Part shown: positions 52,630 to 61,754 of the stretch, in pieces
How positions within the stretch are numbered: the stretch's first letter is position 1
Layout of the letters: the number at the start of each line of letters is the position of its first letter
Source: an uncultured Mediterraneibacter sp.
GTDB taxonomy: Bacteria > Bacillota > Clostridia > Lachnospirales > Lachnospiraceae
Direction of reading: 5' to 3'
Length of the DNA stretch: 64,000 nt
NCBI GenBank assembly: GCA_934309345.1
Contig: CAKRDD010000001.1
Span: 62,001-126,000 of the forward strand
Program-made: the position numbers and the translations under genes
Notes under the pieces: model-generated
Seen by the model: only the letters and a program-made list of their open reading frames with translations
Database searches by the model: none
What the model was told of the DNA's origin: nothing

Positions 52630-53700
52630 ATGAGTAAGGGACTCAAAGAGATTCATCTGACACAGATGACAAAGACAGCTGGTTGAGCGGCCAAAATCGG
52701 TCCTGAGACCCTTGCCCAGGTTCTGGGTAAGCTGCCTAAATTTTCCGATGAGCGTCTGCTTGTCGGTGTTGAGACATCAGATGATGCCGCAATTTATAAA
52801 ATATCGGATGAGACTGCCATGATTCAGACATTGGATTTCTTCACACCGGTTGTGGATGATCCGTATCTGTTCGGACAGATTGCAGCGGCAAACTCCTTAA
52901 GCGATGTGTATGCAATGGGAGGAGAGCCTAAGGTTGCTTTGAATATTGTATGTTTTCCAAATTGTCTGGATCCGGAGATCTTAGGGGAGATCTTGAGAGG
53001 CGGGGCAGACAAGGTTCTAGAAGCAGGAGCAGTTCTGGTTGGAGGTCATTCCGTGCAGGATGATGAACCGAAGTACGGACTCTCGGTAACAGGCTTCGTT
53101 CACCCGGACAAGATCTATAAGAACTACGGGTGTCAGCCGGGAGATGTGTTGGTTCTGACCAAACAGCTTGGAAGTGGTATTGTGAATACAACAGTGAAAG
53201 CACAGATGGCTTCCGAAGCAGCCGCAGATGAAGCGGCCAAAGTAATGGCTTCGCTGAATCAGAGAGCGAAAAGAGCAATTGAGAAACACACGATCCATGC
53301 ATGTACAGACGTGACAGGCTTTGGATTGCTTGGGCATTGTACAGAGATAGCCGAGGCAAGTGACATGACCTTGGAATTATATCCGGAGCAGATCGAATAT
53401 ATGACAGATGCAATTGCGTATGCAAGAATGGGACTTGTTCCGGCAGGGGCATATAAGAACCGGGAGTTCGCAGCAGAAGGTTTGGATCCGGGAGACGTAG
53501 AAGAGGTTTATCTGGATCTGATCAGTGATCCGCAGACTTCCGGAGGACTTCTGGTCAGCATACCAAGAGAAGAATTAGACAGTCTGTTAGCAGACTTTGA
53601 AGCAGTGGGAATGGAGACGAAAGTTTCTGTTGTAGGCTGTGTCAAAGAACGACAGGAAAAACTCATCCAACTGAAAAAAGGAAAAATGGAAATGCTGTAA
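52630..53700 (+). CDS. selD: Selenide, water dikinase, itself a selenoprotein (in-frame UGA = Sec19)
   Basis: Makes selenophosphate from selenide and ATP for Sec-tRNA. The frame runs from ATG 52630 (behind AAAGGAAG) to TAA 53700, 356 codons, interrupted only by TGA at 52684-52686 (codon 19). That is the position of the catalytic Cys/Sec of SelD (...TKTAG-Sec-AAKIGPETLAQ). The rest is normal: VGVETSDDAAIYK, QTLDFFTPVVDDPYLFGQIAAAN, VGGHSVQDDEPKYG and DVTGFGLLGH. A hairpin CCCAG-GTT-CTGGG (52715-52727), with a GGTT-containing loop, lies about 30 bases downstream and may be the bacterial SECIS. Standard gene finders would start it wrongly at 52819. Confidence 0.93.
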
Positions 53701-53753
53701 GAGATTTCTTGCAGCATTTCGCTGTAGAAAAAGAAATTAAGGAGCAGCAGTAG

Positions 53754-55316
53754 TTGGAAAGATCAGATCAGAAAAAGTTAGATCAGAATAAGAAAAGAGA
53801 AAGTTTACAGAAAGAAAAGAATCAGATTTTTCGTCAGCTTCCGAGAGTCGATGAGCTGATGAAGAAGGAAAATGTCCGGAAGCTGGCGGAAAAAGAAGGA
53901 TATGAGCGTGTCCTCTGGGCAGTCAGAGATTCTCTGGAGAATCTGAGAAATGAAATCGCACAAGGGATTCAAAATGGAATCAGTGAGTTCGAAGCAAAAG
54001 AAAAGATTCAGAAATTTCTGTATGAGATAGAATCAAGTCCAAAGAAATCAGAAGTGAACCAACTTCTGGAACAAGAACAGAAAAAGGAAATTCACCCGGT
54101 TTACAACGGGACGGGAGTGATCCTTCACACCGGACTCGGACGGGCACCGCTTGGTCATGAAATTGCGGAGAAATTAAAAGCAGTTGCAGAGCATTATTCC
54201 AGTCTGGAATATGACTTACAGACCGGGAAACGTGGAAACAGAACCGGATATGCGGAAGAACTGTTTTGCAAGATCACAGGAGCAGAAGCGGCGCTCGTGG
54301 TGAATAACAATGCAGGAGCTGTGCTTCTTGCTTTAAGTGCATTGACAAAAGGTGGGGAAGTCATTGTTTCCCGTGGGGAACTTGTCGAAATTGGTGGAAA
54401 ATTCCGCATTCCGGAAGTTTTTGAATTAAGTGGTGCGGTTTTGAAAGAAGTTGGAACGACCAACCGGACAAGAGCAGAAGATTATAAAGTTGCAGTTAGT
54501 GAAAAGACAAAAGCATTTTTAAAAGTACATACAAGTAATTACAGAATCGTTGGATTCACAGAATCAGTAAATGTGGAAGAATTACGTGAATTGAGTGATA
54601 GTCTGAATGAGAGTGCGCAGAAATTATCATCTGAAAATTTCGGAAATCGTTCTGAAAGAAATAAAATTCCAGTGATTGAAGATCTGGGCAGCGGGGTTCT
54701 TGTGAATCTGGAGGATTATGGTTTCTCCAAAGAACCGACGGTACAGGAAGAGTTAAAGGCCGGTGCGGATGTTGTCTGCTTTAGTGGAGATAAGTTGCTT
54801 GGCGGGACACAGGCAGGCGTGATCGTCGGAAAGAAAGAATATATTGACCAGATGCGTAACCATCCATTACTTCGGGCACTCCGGGCGGATAAGTTCACGC
54901 TGACAGCGATAGAAGAAGTATTGAAATGTTATCTGGATCAGAGAGAAGCGGTTCGAAAGATTCCGACTCTGAGGATGCTGACAAGTTCTGTGGAAGAGAT
55001 AAAAGAGAAGGCAATCCGTTGCTGTGAAAGATGGATGCAGGAAGATGCAGCAGTTCAGATCGGTGTGGAGGCATGCAGTTCGAAAGCCGGCGGAGGAGCA
55101 CTTCCGGAGACGGAAATCCCTAGTTACGGAGTGGCTTTAAAACCAGATGAGATTACGGTTGAAGAATTGGAATACAGGATGAGAAATCTTTCGATTCCGG
55201 TAATTGGAAGAATAAAGGAAGGGCATTTCCTTCTGGATATGAGAACCTTCTCGGAAGATGGAATCGAATATCTGGCGACACAGATCAGACATGTTATGGA
55301 AAGAAAACAGCATTAA
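53754..55316 (+). CDS. selA: L-seryl-tRNA(Sec) selenium transferase
   Basis: PLP enzyme of 520 aa converting Ser-tRNA(Sec) to Sec-tRNA(Sec) with selenophosphate. Signatures are YNGTGVILHTGLGRAPL, VVNNNAGAVLLAL, EDLGSGVL and the PLP lysine in CFSGDKLLGGTQAG. It is longer than the usual 460-475 residues because of a charged N-terminal extension (1-25) and an insertion (about 285-300, NESAQKLSSENFGNRSERNK). The start is TTG at 53754 with AAGGAGC nine bases upstream. selB follows after 18 bases. Confidence 0.95.
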   Translation: MERSDQKKLDQNKKRESLQKEKNQIFRQLPRVDELMKKENVRKLAEKEGYERVLWAVRDSLENLRNEIAQGIQNGISEFEAKEKIQKFLYEIESSPKKSEVNQLLEQEQKKEIHPVYNGTGVILHTGLGRAPLGHEIAEKLKAVAEHYSSLEYDLQTGKRGNRTGYAEELFCKITGAEAALVVNNNAGAVLLALSALTKGGEVIVSRGELVEIGGKFRIPEVFELSGAVLKEVGTTNRTRAEDYKVAVSEKTKAFLKVHTSNYRIVGFTESVNVEELRELSDSLNESAQKLSSENFGNRSERNKIPVIEDLGSGVLVNLEDYGFSKEPTVQEELKAGADVVCFSGDKLLGGTQAGVIVGKKEYIDQMRNHPLLRALRADKFTLTAIEEVLKCYLDQREAVRKIPTLRMLTSSVEEIKEKAIRCCERWMQEDAAVQIGVEACSSKAGGGALPETEIPSYGVALKPDEITVEELEYRMRNLSIPVIGRIKEGHFLLDMRTFSEDGIEYLATQIRHVMERKQH

Positions 55317-55334
55317 GAAAGGAAACAGCATTAG

Positions 55335-57290
55335 ATGGAAAGACATGTGATCGTCGGAACAGCAGGACACATCGATCATGGAAAGACAACACTGATCAAG
55401 GCTTTGACCGGAAGAGACACTGACCGTCTGAAAGAAGAAAAAGAACGTGGGATTACAATTGATCTTGGGTTTACATGGATGGATCTGCCAGACAAAGAGC
55501 GTGTCGGAATCATTGATGTTCCGGGACACGAGAAATTCATTTCGAATATGACAGCGGGTGTAGTCGGGATGGATCTTGTCCTTCTTGTGATTGCGGCAGA
55601 TGAAGGCGTTATGCCTCAGACAAGAGAGCATCTTGCAATTTTACGCCTTCTCGGTGTTGAGAACATTCTTGTTGTTTTGAATAAATGTGATCTTGTGGAT
55701 GAGGAATGGCTGGAAATGGTAGAACAGCAGATAAAAGAAGAGTTTCAACATTTTTCAGGGGAAGGTCAGAAAAACGAACAGGTAGAAGATAAGTCGGAAA
55801 ATGATGTGGATATCATACGTGTTTCAGCAAGAACAGGAGTTGGGATTGAAGAGTTAAAAAGCCAGATCCTGAAATGTGTAAATAAGCAGAAAGAAATGTG
55901 GAAAACTCCTGCATTTCCAAGACTTCCGGTGGATAGAGTATTTTCAATCAAAGGAAGCGGAACCGTTGTGACCGGAACACTTCTTGGAGGAGAGATTCAT
56001 ACCGGTGCGCAGATGATGGTCTATCCGCAGCAGACTCCGTGCAGAGTCCGTGGGATACAGGTGCATGAGAAAGAAATGTCAGTTTGTGAAGCAGGACAAA
56101 GAAGTGCACTGAATCTGGTTCAGACGGAACGAAAACAGAGTAGTGACGGAAAGTTTGTATATCGTGGAAATGTGATCGCCCCAGAAGGAAGCATGAAAGT
56201 CAGCCGTTATGTAAATGCCAGACTCACACTTCTCCCTCAGAGCAAAAGAAGTATCGAACATCAGACCCGGTTGCACTTTTACAGTGGAACAACAGAAGTT
56301 CTGTGTAGAGCAGTGCCATTGTCATGCGAGAAAGTGGAACCGGGGGAGTCGGCTTATGTGCAGTTGAGATTAGAAGAAGAAGCTGCCTTTTGTGAAGGAG
56401 ACAGGTTTGTTGTCCGATTCTATTCGCCGCTTGAGACGATCGGTGGTGGAATTATCCTTGAGATGGGAGAACAGAAAGAGAGGAGATTTCATGACAGGAT
56501 TTTACAAAGACTGGAGATATTGGAGAAAAGTCTTTGCGGGCAAGAGGGGACGCAATCCCGGGAGAGTTCCGAAGCTGGACAGAATCTGCAGGAACAGATT
56601 CATTTAGAAAAGAAGATCATGGATGAACTGGAAAGCTGGTTATCTGACCATCCATATCGAAGAGGAATGCCAAAGAGTGTTCTTTTTAATCAGATCAGTA
56701 AAGGGAAAAAGGAAAAAAATCAGGAGATTCAGAAATGTCTCTTACTTTTAGAAGAACATGAAGCTGTGTGCTGTAGAAAGTCAGACAATAAAGGGACGGA
56801 ACTGATTTTTCCAATGGGATATAAAGTAAAAGAGACGGAAGCGGTTTCTGAAATAAGAAGAATTTTCTGTTCTGAGTCCGCTGGGAAAATAGTGTTTTTT
56901 CTCAATAGAACAGAACTGGAAATCTGTCTTGCATCAGGCAATAACACAAAAAAGAAAAATGAAAAGCAGAATCGGACCGACTTGATAGAAATTTTGGATT
57001 ACCTGAAGGATGAAAAAGAAATTATAGAAATCCGAGAAGACCTTTATACAACGACAGATACAGCATTTAGGATAAAGACGGAGATTAGCAAGTTGTTGTG
57101 CGAATCTAAGGTGATCACGCTGAGTCAGATTAAAGAAGTATTCCAGACGAGCAGAAAGAATGCAAGACTGATTTTTGAATATACAGACCGGATTGGACTT
57201 ACGGTAAAAGAGGGAGCAGAGACGGAACGTACTGCGGGAAAAAAATTAATAAAAGAACAGATCAGAGGAAAGCGGGGTGAGAATGAATGA
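55335..57290 (+). CDS. selB: Selenocysteine-specific elongation factor SelB
   Basis: GTPase of 651 aa that brings Sec-tRNA to UGA codons via the SECIS hairpin. G1 is GTAGHIDHGKTTL, the switch I region is KEEKERGITIDLGF, G3 is DVPGHEKF and G4 is NKCDL. EF-Tu-like domains II and III follow (to about 395). The C-terminal winged-helix region (about 425-650) that binds SECIS RNA is present but diverged. It overlaps the lysR start by 4 bases. It is the intended decoder for the UGA in selD two genes upstream. No tRNA-Sec gene was found in this window. Confidence 0.95.
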   Translation: MERHVIVGTAGHIDHGKTTLIKALTGRDTDRLKEEKERGITIDLGFTWMDLPDKERVGIIDVPGHEKFISNMTAGVVGMDLVLLVIAADEGVMPQTREHLAILRLLGVENILVVLNKCDLVDEEWLEMVEQQIKEEFQHFSGEGQKNEQVEDKSENDVDIIRVSARTGVGIEELKSQILKCVNKQKEMWKTPAFPRLPVDRVFSIKGSGTVVTGTLLGGEIHTGAQMMVYPQQTPCRVRGIQVHEKEMSVCEAGQRSALNLVQTERKQSSDGKFVYRGNVIAPEGSMKVSRYVNARLTLLPQSKRSIEHQTRLHFYSGTTEVLCRAVPLSCEKVEPGESAYVQLRLEEEAAFCEGDRFVVRFYSPLETIGGGIILEMGEQKERRFHDRILQRLEILEKSLCGQEGTQSRESSEAGQNLQEQIHLEKKIMDELESWLSDHPYRRGMPKSVLFNQISKGKKEKNQEIQKCLLLLEEHEAVCCRKSDNKGTELIFPMGYKVKETEAVSEIRRIFCSESAGKIVFFLNRTELEICLASGNNTKKKNEKQNRTDLIEILDYLKDEKEIIEIREDLYTTTDTAFRIKTEISKLLCESKVITLSQIKEVFQTSRKNARLIFEYTDRIGLTVKEGAETERTAGKKLIKEQIRGKRGENE

Positions 57291-58216
57291 ACTTAAAACA
57301 ACTGGAAGCATTTGTAAAAGTGGCAGAGACAAAAAGCTTTTCAGAAGCGGCAAAAAAGTTATTCCTGACGCAGCCAACAGTCAGTGCACATGTATCGGCG
57401 TTGGAAAAAGAGCTGAATACCTGTTTCCTTATAAGAAATACAAGAGGAGTTGAGCTGTCGGAGAACGGGAAGGAACTTTATGCTTATGCGGTACAGATGC
57501 TTGAAATCGAAAAGACGATCAAAGGCCGTTTTGGAAAAGAAATAAAACCAGAGGGAAATGTTCTTCGTATCGGTGCGTCAACCATTCCGGCCCAATATAT
57601 TCTTCCGAATGTAATGTCTACGTTTCATGCAGAATATCCTGGTGAAAAACTGAAACTCTTTGAGGCAGACAGTGAAGGTGTGATCGATATGATTTTATCG
57701 CATCATGTTGATATTGGCTTTACAGGAACTGTGATCGAGAAAGGAAATTGTAAATATTTACCGTTTTACGAGGATGAGTTGGTTGTGCTTACTCCGGCAA
57801 ATGAGAAATTTGTTGAAAAGCTTTGCAATGGACAGCCACTGGCAGAGTGGATCATGGAAGAGCCTGTGATCTTAAGAGAAGAAGGATCAGGGACAAAGAA
57901 AGAAGCTGCCAGATTCTTAGCGGAACAAGGAATTGATATGAAAAAACTGAAGCTTGCTGCTTTGATGGAGAATCAGGAGACAATTAAGAGATCTGTGAAT
58001 AAAGGAATGGGAATTACGATTTTATCCAGACTTGCAGCTGAGGAAGAATTGAAGAACGGAACGCTTCTTGCGTTCCCACTGGGAAGCCGGGGTGGTAAAC
58101 GAATGATCAATCTTGTTTACGATGCGGAATATCCATTGCTTCCGGCAGCGGAACGATTTATAAAGATGATAAAAAGAATGTATCTGAAGAGGGAAAATGA
58201 TACTATAAATAGATAG
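57287..58216 (+). CDS. LysR-family regulator of the selenium locus
   Basis: 309 aa. The N-terminal winged helix-turn-helix (1-65; MNLKQLEAFVKVAETKSFSEAAKKLFLTQPTVSAHVSALE) and substrate-binding-like effector domain (about 90-300) are typical of CysB/CbbR-like LysR regulators, a form repeatedly found beside selenium genes. It overlaps selB. Similar inverted repeats before yedF and before the next gene make it the natural candidate to control both. The effector may be a reduced sulfur or selenium compound (inference). Confidence 0.88.
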   Translation: MNLKQLEAFVKVAETKSFSEAAKKLFLTQPTVSAHVSALEKELNTCFLIRNTRGVELSENGKELYAYAVQMLEIEKTIKGRFGKEIKPEGNVLRIGASTIPAQYILPNVMSTFHAEYPGEKLKLFEADSEGVIDMILSHHVDIGFTGTVIEKGNCKYLPFYEDELVVLTPANEKFVEKLCNGQPLAEWIMEEPVILREEGSGTKKEAARFLAEQGIDMKKLKLAALMENQETIKRSVNKGMGITILSRLAAEEELKNGTLLAFPLGSRGGKRMINLVYDAEYPLLPAAERFIKMIKRMYLKRENDTINR

Positions 58217-58229
58217 AAAAAGCTTTGTT

Positions 58230-58256
58230 TTATTTATAGATAGTTCCTATAAATAA
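58230..58256. promoter_or_regulatory. Candidate LysR operator upstream of the desulfurase gene
   Basis: Perfect 10-bp inverted repeat TTATTTATAG-N7-CTATAAATAA. An extra CTATAAATA half-site lies at 58203-58211 and a CTATAG at 58308-58313 by the -10. The core matches the repeat before yedF (51791-51811). Confidence 0.65.
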
Positions 58257-58279
58257 GGTGGATCCATTAAGGATTCCTA

Positions 58280-58309
58280 TTAGACGAAAATGGAAAAGAG
58301 AAGTATACT
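58280..58309 (+). promoter_or_regulatory. Promoter of the desulfurase-yedE-tusA operon
   Basis: TTAGAC (58280-58285), 18 bases and TATACT (58304-58309). It lies about 24 bases downstream of the inverted repeat, with a leader of about 60 bases. Confidence 0.55.
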
Positions 58310-58374
58310 ATAGGTAGTGATTTGTATCTGAAAAGTAAACGATATAAACACATGCAGAAAGGAAGAAAAGCCCT

Positions 58375-59502
58375 ATGATCTACATGGATAATGCGGCAAC
58401 TACATTACAGAAACCGGAAGAAGTAAAACAGGCGATTCTCTATGCCCTTGAGCATATGGGGAATGCCGGGAGAGGTGGAACAGAGGCTGCTTTGGATGCT
58501 TCAAGAAGTATCTATGCAGTAAGAGAAAAGCTTGCGGAGTTCTTTCATGCAGAGAATCCGGCAAGAATCGCATTTACTGCGAATTCTACAGAGAGTTTGA
58601 ATATTGCATTGAAAGGATTATTTCAACCGGGAGATCATGTGATCACAACAGTGTTGGAACATAATTCTGTATTGCGTCCGTTGTACTGGTGCCAGGAACA
58701 GGGAGTAGAGCTTACGATTCTGAACTGCGATGACAAGGGAAATCTGTCATATGAAGAGATGGAGAATGCAGTGCGGGAGAACACAAAGGCAATTGTGTGT
58801 ACGCACGCTTCGAATCTGACGGGGAATATGATCGATCTGGAAAGGGTAGGGCAGATTGCATCGGAGAAGCATATTTTGTTTGTTGTGGATGCTTCTCAGA
58901 CAGCAGGTGTCTACCCGATCGATGTGCAGAAACTTGGGATTGATGTATTGTGCTTTACAGGGCATAAAGGATTACTTGGACCACAGGGGACTGGTGGACT
59001 TTATGTAAGGGAAGGTGTGGAGATCAGACCGCTTTTGTGTGGAGGAAGTGGCGTGGATACTTACAATATGCATCATCCATCCCAGATGCCAACGGCACTT
59101 GAGGCCGGAACACTGAACGGACATGGGATTGCAGGACTTGGCGCAGCGATCGATTATCTGAACCGTACAGGGATTGACGTGATCCGAGAGAAAGAACTCC
59201 GTCTGATGCGCAGGTTTTATGATGGGATTTCTCAGATTCCGGATGTGAAAGTCTATGGAGATTTTACAGCAGAGGAAAGAGCTCCGATTGTGACTTTCAA
59301 TCTGGGAGATTATGACTCTTCTGAAGTCAGTGATGAATTAAATGAAGTTTATGGGATTGCGACCAGACCGGGGGCACACTGTGCACCGCTGATGCACAAA
59401 GCACTCGGCACTGTGGAACAGGGAGCTGTCCGCTTCAGTTTCTCTCATTACAATACGGAAGAAGAGGTCGATTTTGCAATTCGTGCAATAAAAGAGTTGT
59501 AA
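58375..59502 (+). CDS. Cysteine desulfurase-like class V aminotransferase (selenium-associated)
   Basis: 375 aa. MDNAATTLQKPEEV is the family start and the PLP lysine is in CFTGHKGLLGPQGTGG. The active-site cysteine that forms the persulfide (or perselenide) is in GAHCAPLMHKALG, followed by VRFSFSHYNTEEEVD. It belongs to the short SufS/Csd-related group that co-occurs with YedE/YedF. It probably frees sulfur or selenium for SelD (inference). It heads the second operon of the locus. Confidence 0.88.
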   Translation: MIYMDNAATTLQKPEEVKQAILYALEHMGNAGRGGTEAALDASRSIYAVREKLAEFFHAENPARIAFTANSTESLNIALKGLFQPGDHVITTVLEHNSVLRPLYWCQEQGVELTILNCDDKGNLSYEEMENAVRENTKAIVCTHASNLTGNMIDLERVGQIASEKHILFVVDASQTAGVYPIDVQKLGIDVLCFTGHKGLLGPQGTGGLYVREGVEIRPLLCGGSGVDTYNMHHPSQMPTALEAGTLNGHGIAGLGAAIDYLNRTGIDVIREKELRLMRRFYDGISQIPDVKVYGDFTAEERAPIVTFNLGDYDSSEVSDELNEVYGIATRPGAHCAPLMHKALGTVEQGAVRFSFSHYNTEEEVDFAIRAIKEL

Positions 59503-59521
59503 AGAAAGAGAGGAAGAGAGA

Positions 59522-60619
59522 ATGAATTTATTTGATTCAAAGAAGAAACTGGGGATCGCCGGTGTCGTAATGGGTCTGGTAGCAGCAACACTTGCTTATT
59601 TTGGCAACCCGGCAAATATGGCAATCTGTGTTGCGTGTTTTGTACGTGATACGGCAGGAGCACTTGGACTTCATTCCGCAGAGCCGGTACAGTATGCAAG
59701 ACCGGAGATCATTGGAATCGTACTCGGTGCATTTATTATTTCAATCGCAACAAAAGAATATCGTGCAACAGCAGGATCTTCTACAATCGTACGTTTTGTG
59801 CTCGGAATGATCCTTGTGATCGGAGCACTTGTATTCCTTGGATGTCCGCTTCGTATGGTGATCCGTATGTCAGCCGGAGATCTGAACGCATGGGTAGCAC
59901 TGATCGGATTCGCACTTGGTGTTGCGACAGGTGTGTTTGCTTTAAAGAAAGGCTTCAGCCTTGGACGCGCACATGTGACAAATAAAGCGAGCGGAAGTGT
60001 ACTTCCACTTCTTATGATCGGAGTTCTTGTTCTTGCACTTGGAACAAACCTTTTAAAGAGCAGTACAGCAGGTCCGGGAAGCATGCATGCACCAATTATT
60101 GTATCTCTGATCGGCGGACTTCTCTTTGGAGCATTTGCCCAGAAATCAAGAATGTGTTTCGCAGGAAGTATCCGTGATATCATTCTTATGAAGAATTTTG
60201 ATCTGATTACAATTATTATTGGATTCTTTGCAGTAATGCTTGTATACAATGTTGCAACAGGACATTTTGTTCTTGCATTCAATACACCGGGTGTGATCGC
60301 TCATTCCCAGCATCTGTGGAGCATTCTTGGAATGTATGCAGTGGGATTCGCAGCTGTTCTCGCCGGAGGATGTCCGCTGCGTCAGCTTGTGCTTGCAGGA
60401 CAGGGATCCTCTGATGCAGGTGTAACAGTGATCGGTATGTTCGCAGGCGGTGCACTTGCACATAACCTCGGTCTGGCGGCAAGCGGAACAGCGCTGAATG
60501 CTGAGACAGGTGAGATTGTAGCAGGAGCTGTGCCGACAGCTGGTAAGATTGCAGCGATTATTTGTATCATTGTATGTTTTGTAATCGCATTTACAAACAA
60601 GAGAAGCGAAGCAAAATAA
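59522..60619 (+). CDS. yedE: YedE-type selenium-metabolism membrane protein
   Basis: 365 aa with about nine or ten membrane helices. Cysteine-bearing motifs recur: ICVACFVRDTAG, LGCPLRMVIRMSAGD, KSRMCFAGSIRD and GGCPLRQLVLAGQG. The paired GCPLR motifs are those of the YeeE/YedE (thiosulfate or selenium-compound) transporter family. GAGAGG precedes the start. The TusA-like protein 13 bases downstream is its expected cytoplasmic acceptor. Confidence 0.9.
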   Translation: MNLFDSKKKLGIAGVVMGLVAATLAYFGNPANMAICVACFVRDTAGALGLHSAEPVQYARPEIIGIVLGAFIISIATKEYRATAGSSTIVRFVLGMILVIGALVFLGCPLRMVIRMSAGDLNAWVALIGFALGVATGVFALKKGFSLGRAHVTNKASGSVLPLLMIGVLVLALGTNLLKSSTAGPGSMHAPIIVSLIGGLLFGAFAQKSRMCFAGSIRDIILMKNFDLITIIIGFFAVMLVYNVATGHFVLAFNTPGVIAHSQHLWSILGMYAVGFAAVLAGGCPLRQLVLAGQGSSDAGVTVIGMFAGGALAHNLGLAASGTALNAETGEIVAGAVPTAGKIAAIICIIVCFVIAFTNKRSEAK

Positions 60620-60632
60620 GGAGATGTAAGTT

Positions 60633-60836
60633 ATGAGAGAAGTAGATGCAAGAGGACTTTCCTGTCCGGAACCGTTGATGCTGACAGCAGAAGCAATCAA
60701 AAGTGATAACAGCCCGGTAAAGGTTCTTGTGACAGAACCACATCAGAAAACAAATGTGGAGAAATTCGCAAAGGATCATGGAAAGAAAACAACGGTAGAA
60801 GAAATCGAAGATGGATTTGCTGTTGTGATTGAGTAA
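60633..60836 (+). CDS. TusA/SirA-like sulfurtransferase
   Basis: 67 aa. The single-domain TusA fold has the active-site motif VDARGLSCPEPLM (Cys near 11). It follows the YedE-like transporter with AAGGAGATG upstream. It probably receives the sulfur or selenium atom delivered by the transporter or desulfurase. A strong terminator ends this operon. Confidence 0.9.
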   Translation: MREVDARGLSCPEPLMLTAEAIKSDNSPVKVLVTEPHQKTNVEKFAKDHGKKTTVEEIEDGFAVVIE

Positions 60837-60857
60837 AATCAAAGAAGTAAAAAGCCC

Positions 60858-60900
60858 TGCTCCCCTTACGGAATGAAGATCTGGTAAGGGGAGCATTTTT
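60858..60900 (+). terminator. Terminator of the desulfurase-yedE-tusA operon
   Basis: TGCTCCCCTTA (60858-60868) pairs perfectly with TAAGGGGAGCA (60885-60895), then five T. Confidence 0.88.
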
Positions 60901-60925
60901 GATACGAAGAAATAACAAGAAATCG

Positions 60926-60954
60926 TTTTCTATTTTTCTGATTTCAGTTATAAT
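60926..60954 (+). promoter_or_regulatory. Probable promoter of the ThrE-type exporter genes
   Basis: A perfect TATAAT at 60949-60954, with only a weak -35 (TTTTCT, 60926-60931) at 17 bases. Confidence 0.45.
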
Positions 60955-60992
60955 AAGAGCGTTGAGAAAATTGAAAGTTTGAGGATGACAGC

Positions 60993-61754
60993 ATGTATAT
61001 TTCAACAAAATATCTGCATGTATTTCTTGATATCGGAGATGCACTGCTTTCGAGCGGTGCGGAGATCTTTCGTGTAGAAGATACATTGAACCGTATGGGA
61101 TATGCGTGTGGCGCAACACAGATGAATGTGTTTGTGATCACATCAAGTATTGTTATTACAATGGAATTTCCGGAAGAAAATGTCCGGACTCAGACAAGGA
61201 GAATCCGAAAGAACGGAGGAAATGATTTCGAGAAGCTGGAAAAGCTGAATAATCTGAGCAGACAGTTTTGTCAGAATCCGGTTTCACCGGAAGAACTTAG
61301 AAAATCCTTTGAGCAGATTGATTGTGCGGTTCCAACACAGAAAGGAAAGCTTGCAGGAAGTATTCTGGCAGCGTTTAGTTTTGCACTTTTCTATGGAGGA
61401 AATCTTTGGGATGCATTACTGGCCGGATTAGCAGGTATCTTAATATGGGAGGCGCAAAGACGTATAAGAAAGTTCTGCATGAATGAAGTGACATTTCAGT
61501 TTGTGGCATCATTTCTTACGGGATGTTTTATTTGTGTTATAGCGCGGATCTTTCCGGTTTTGCATGTGGATAAGATTATGATCGGAGATATCATGCTTTT
61601 GATACCGGGATTAATGGCGACAAATGCAATCCGAGACATATTGATCGGAGATACGATATCAGGTGTGATGCGGTTTATAGAGGCAATGCTTCTTGCGGCA
61701 GTGCTTGCACTTGGGTTTATCGGAGCAATTTTTCTGATTGGGAGGATTGGTTGA
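60993..61754 (+). CDS. Threonine/serine exporter family, N-terminal-type subunit (ThrE domain 1)
   Basis: 253 aa. Cytoplasmic N-terminal part (1-110) with LDIGDALLSSGAEIFRVEDTLNRMGYACGA, the conserved ThrE/DUF1212 block, followed by about five membrane helices. In Corynebacterium ThrE this region and the next gene form one protein; here they are split, with stop and start overlapping as TGATG. A transporter of small amino acids or related compounds by family; the substrate is untested. Confidence 0.85.
   Translation: MYISTKYLHVFLDIGDALLSSGAEIFRVEDTLNRMGYACGATQMNVFVITSSIVITMEFPEENVRTQTRRIRKNGGNDFEKLEKLNNLSRQFCQNPVSPEELRKSFEQIDCAVPTQKGKLAGSILAAFSFALFYGGNLWDALLAGLAGILIWEAQRRIRKFCMNEVTFQFVASFLTGCFICVIARIFPVLHVDKIMIGDIMLLIPGLMATNAIRDILIGDTISGVMRFIEAMLLAAVLALGFIGAIFLIGRIG

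Noticed and set aside
52819..53700. SelD starting at ATG 52819 (293 aa)
   Set aside because: This would remove the glycine-rich N-terminus and catalytic Sec/Cys; the upstream sequence is clearly SelD in the same frame across the UGA.
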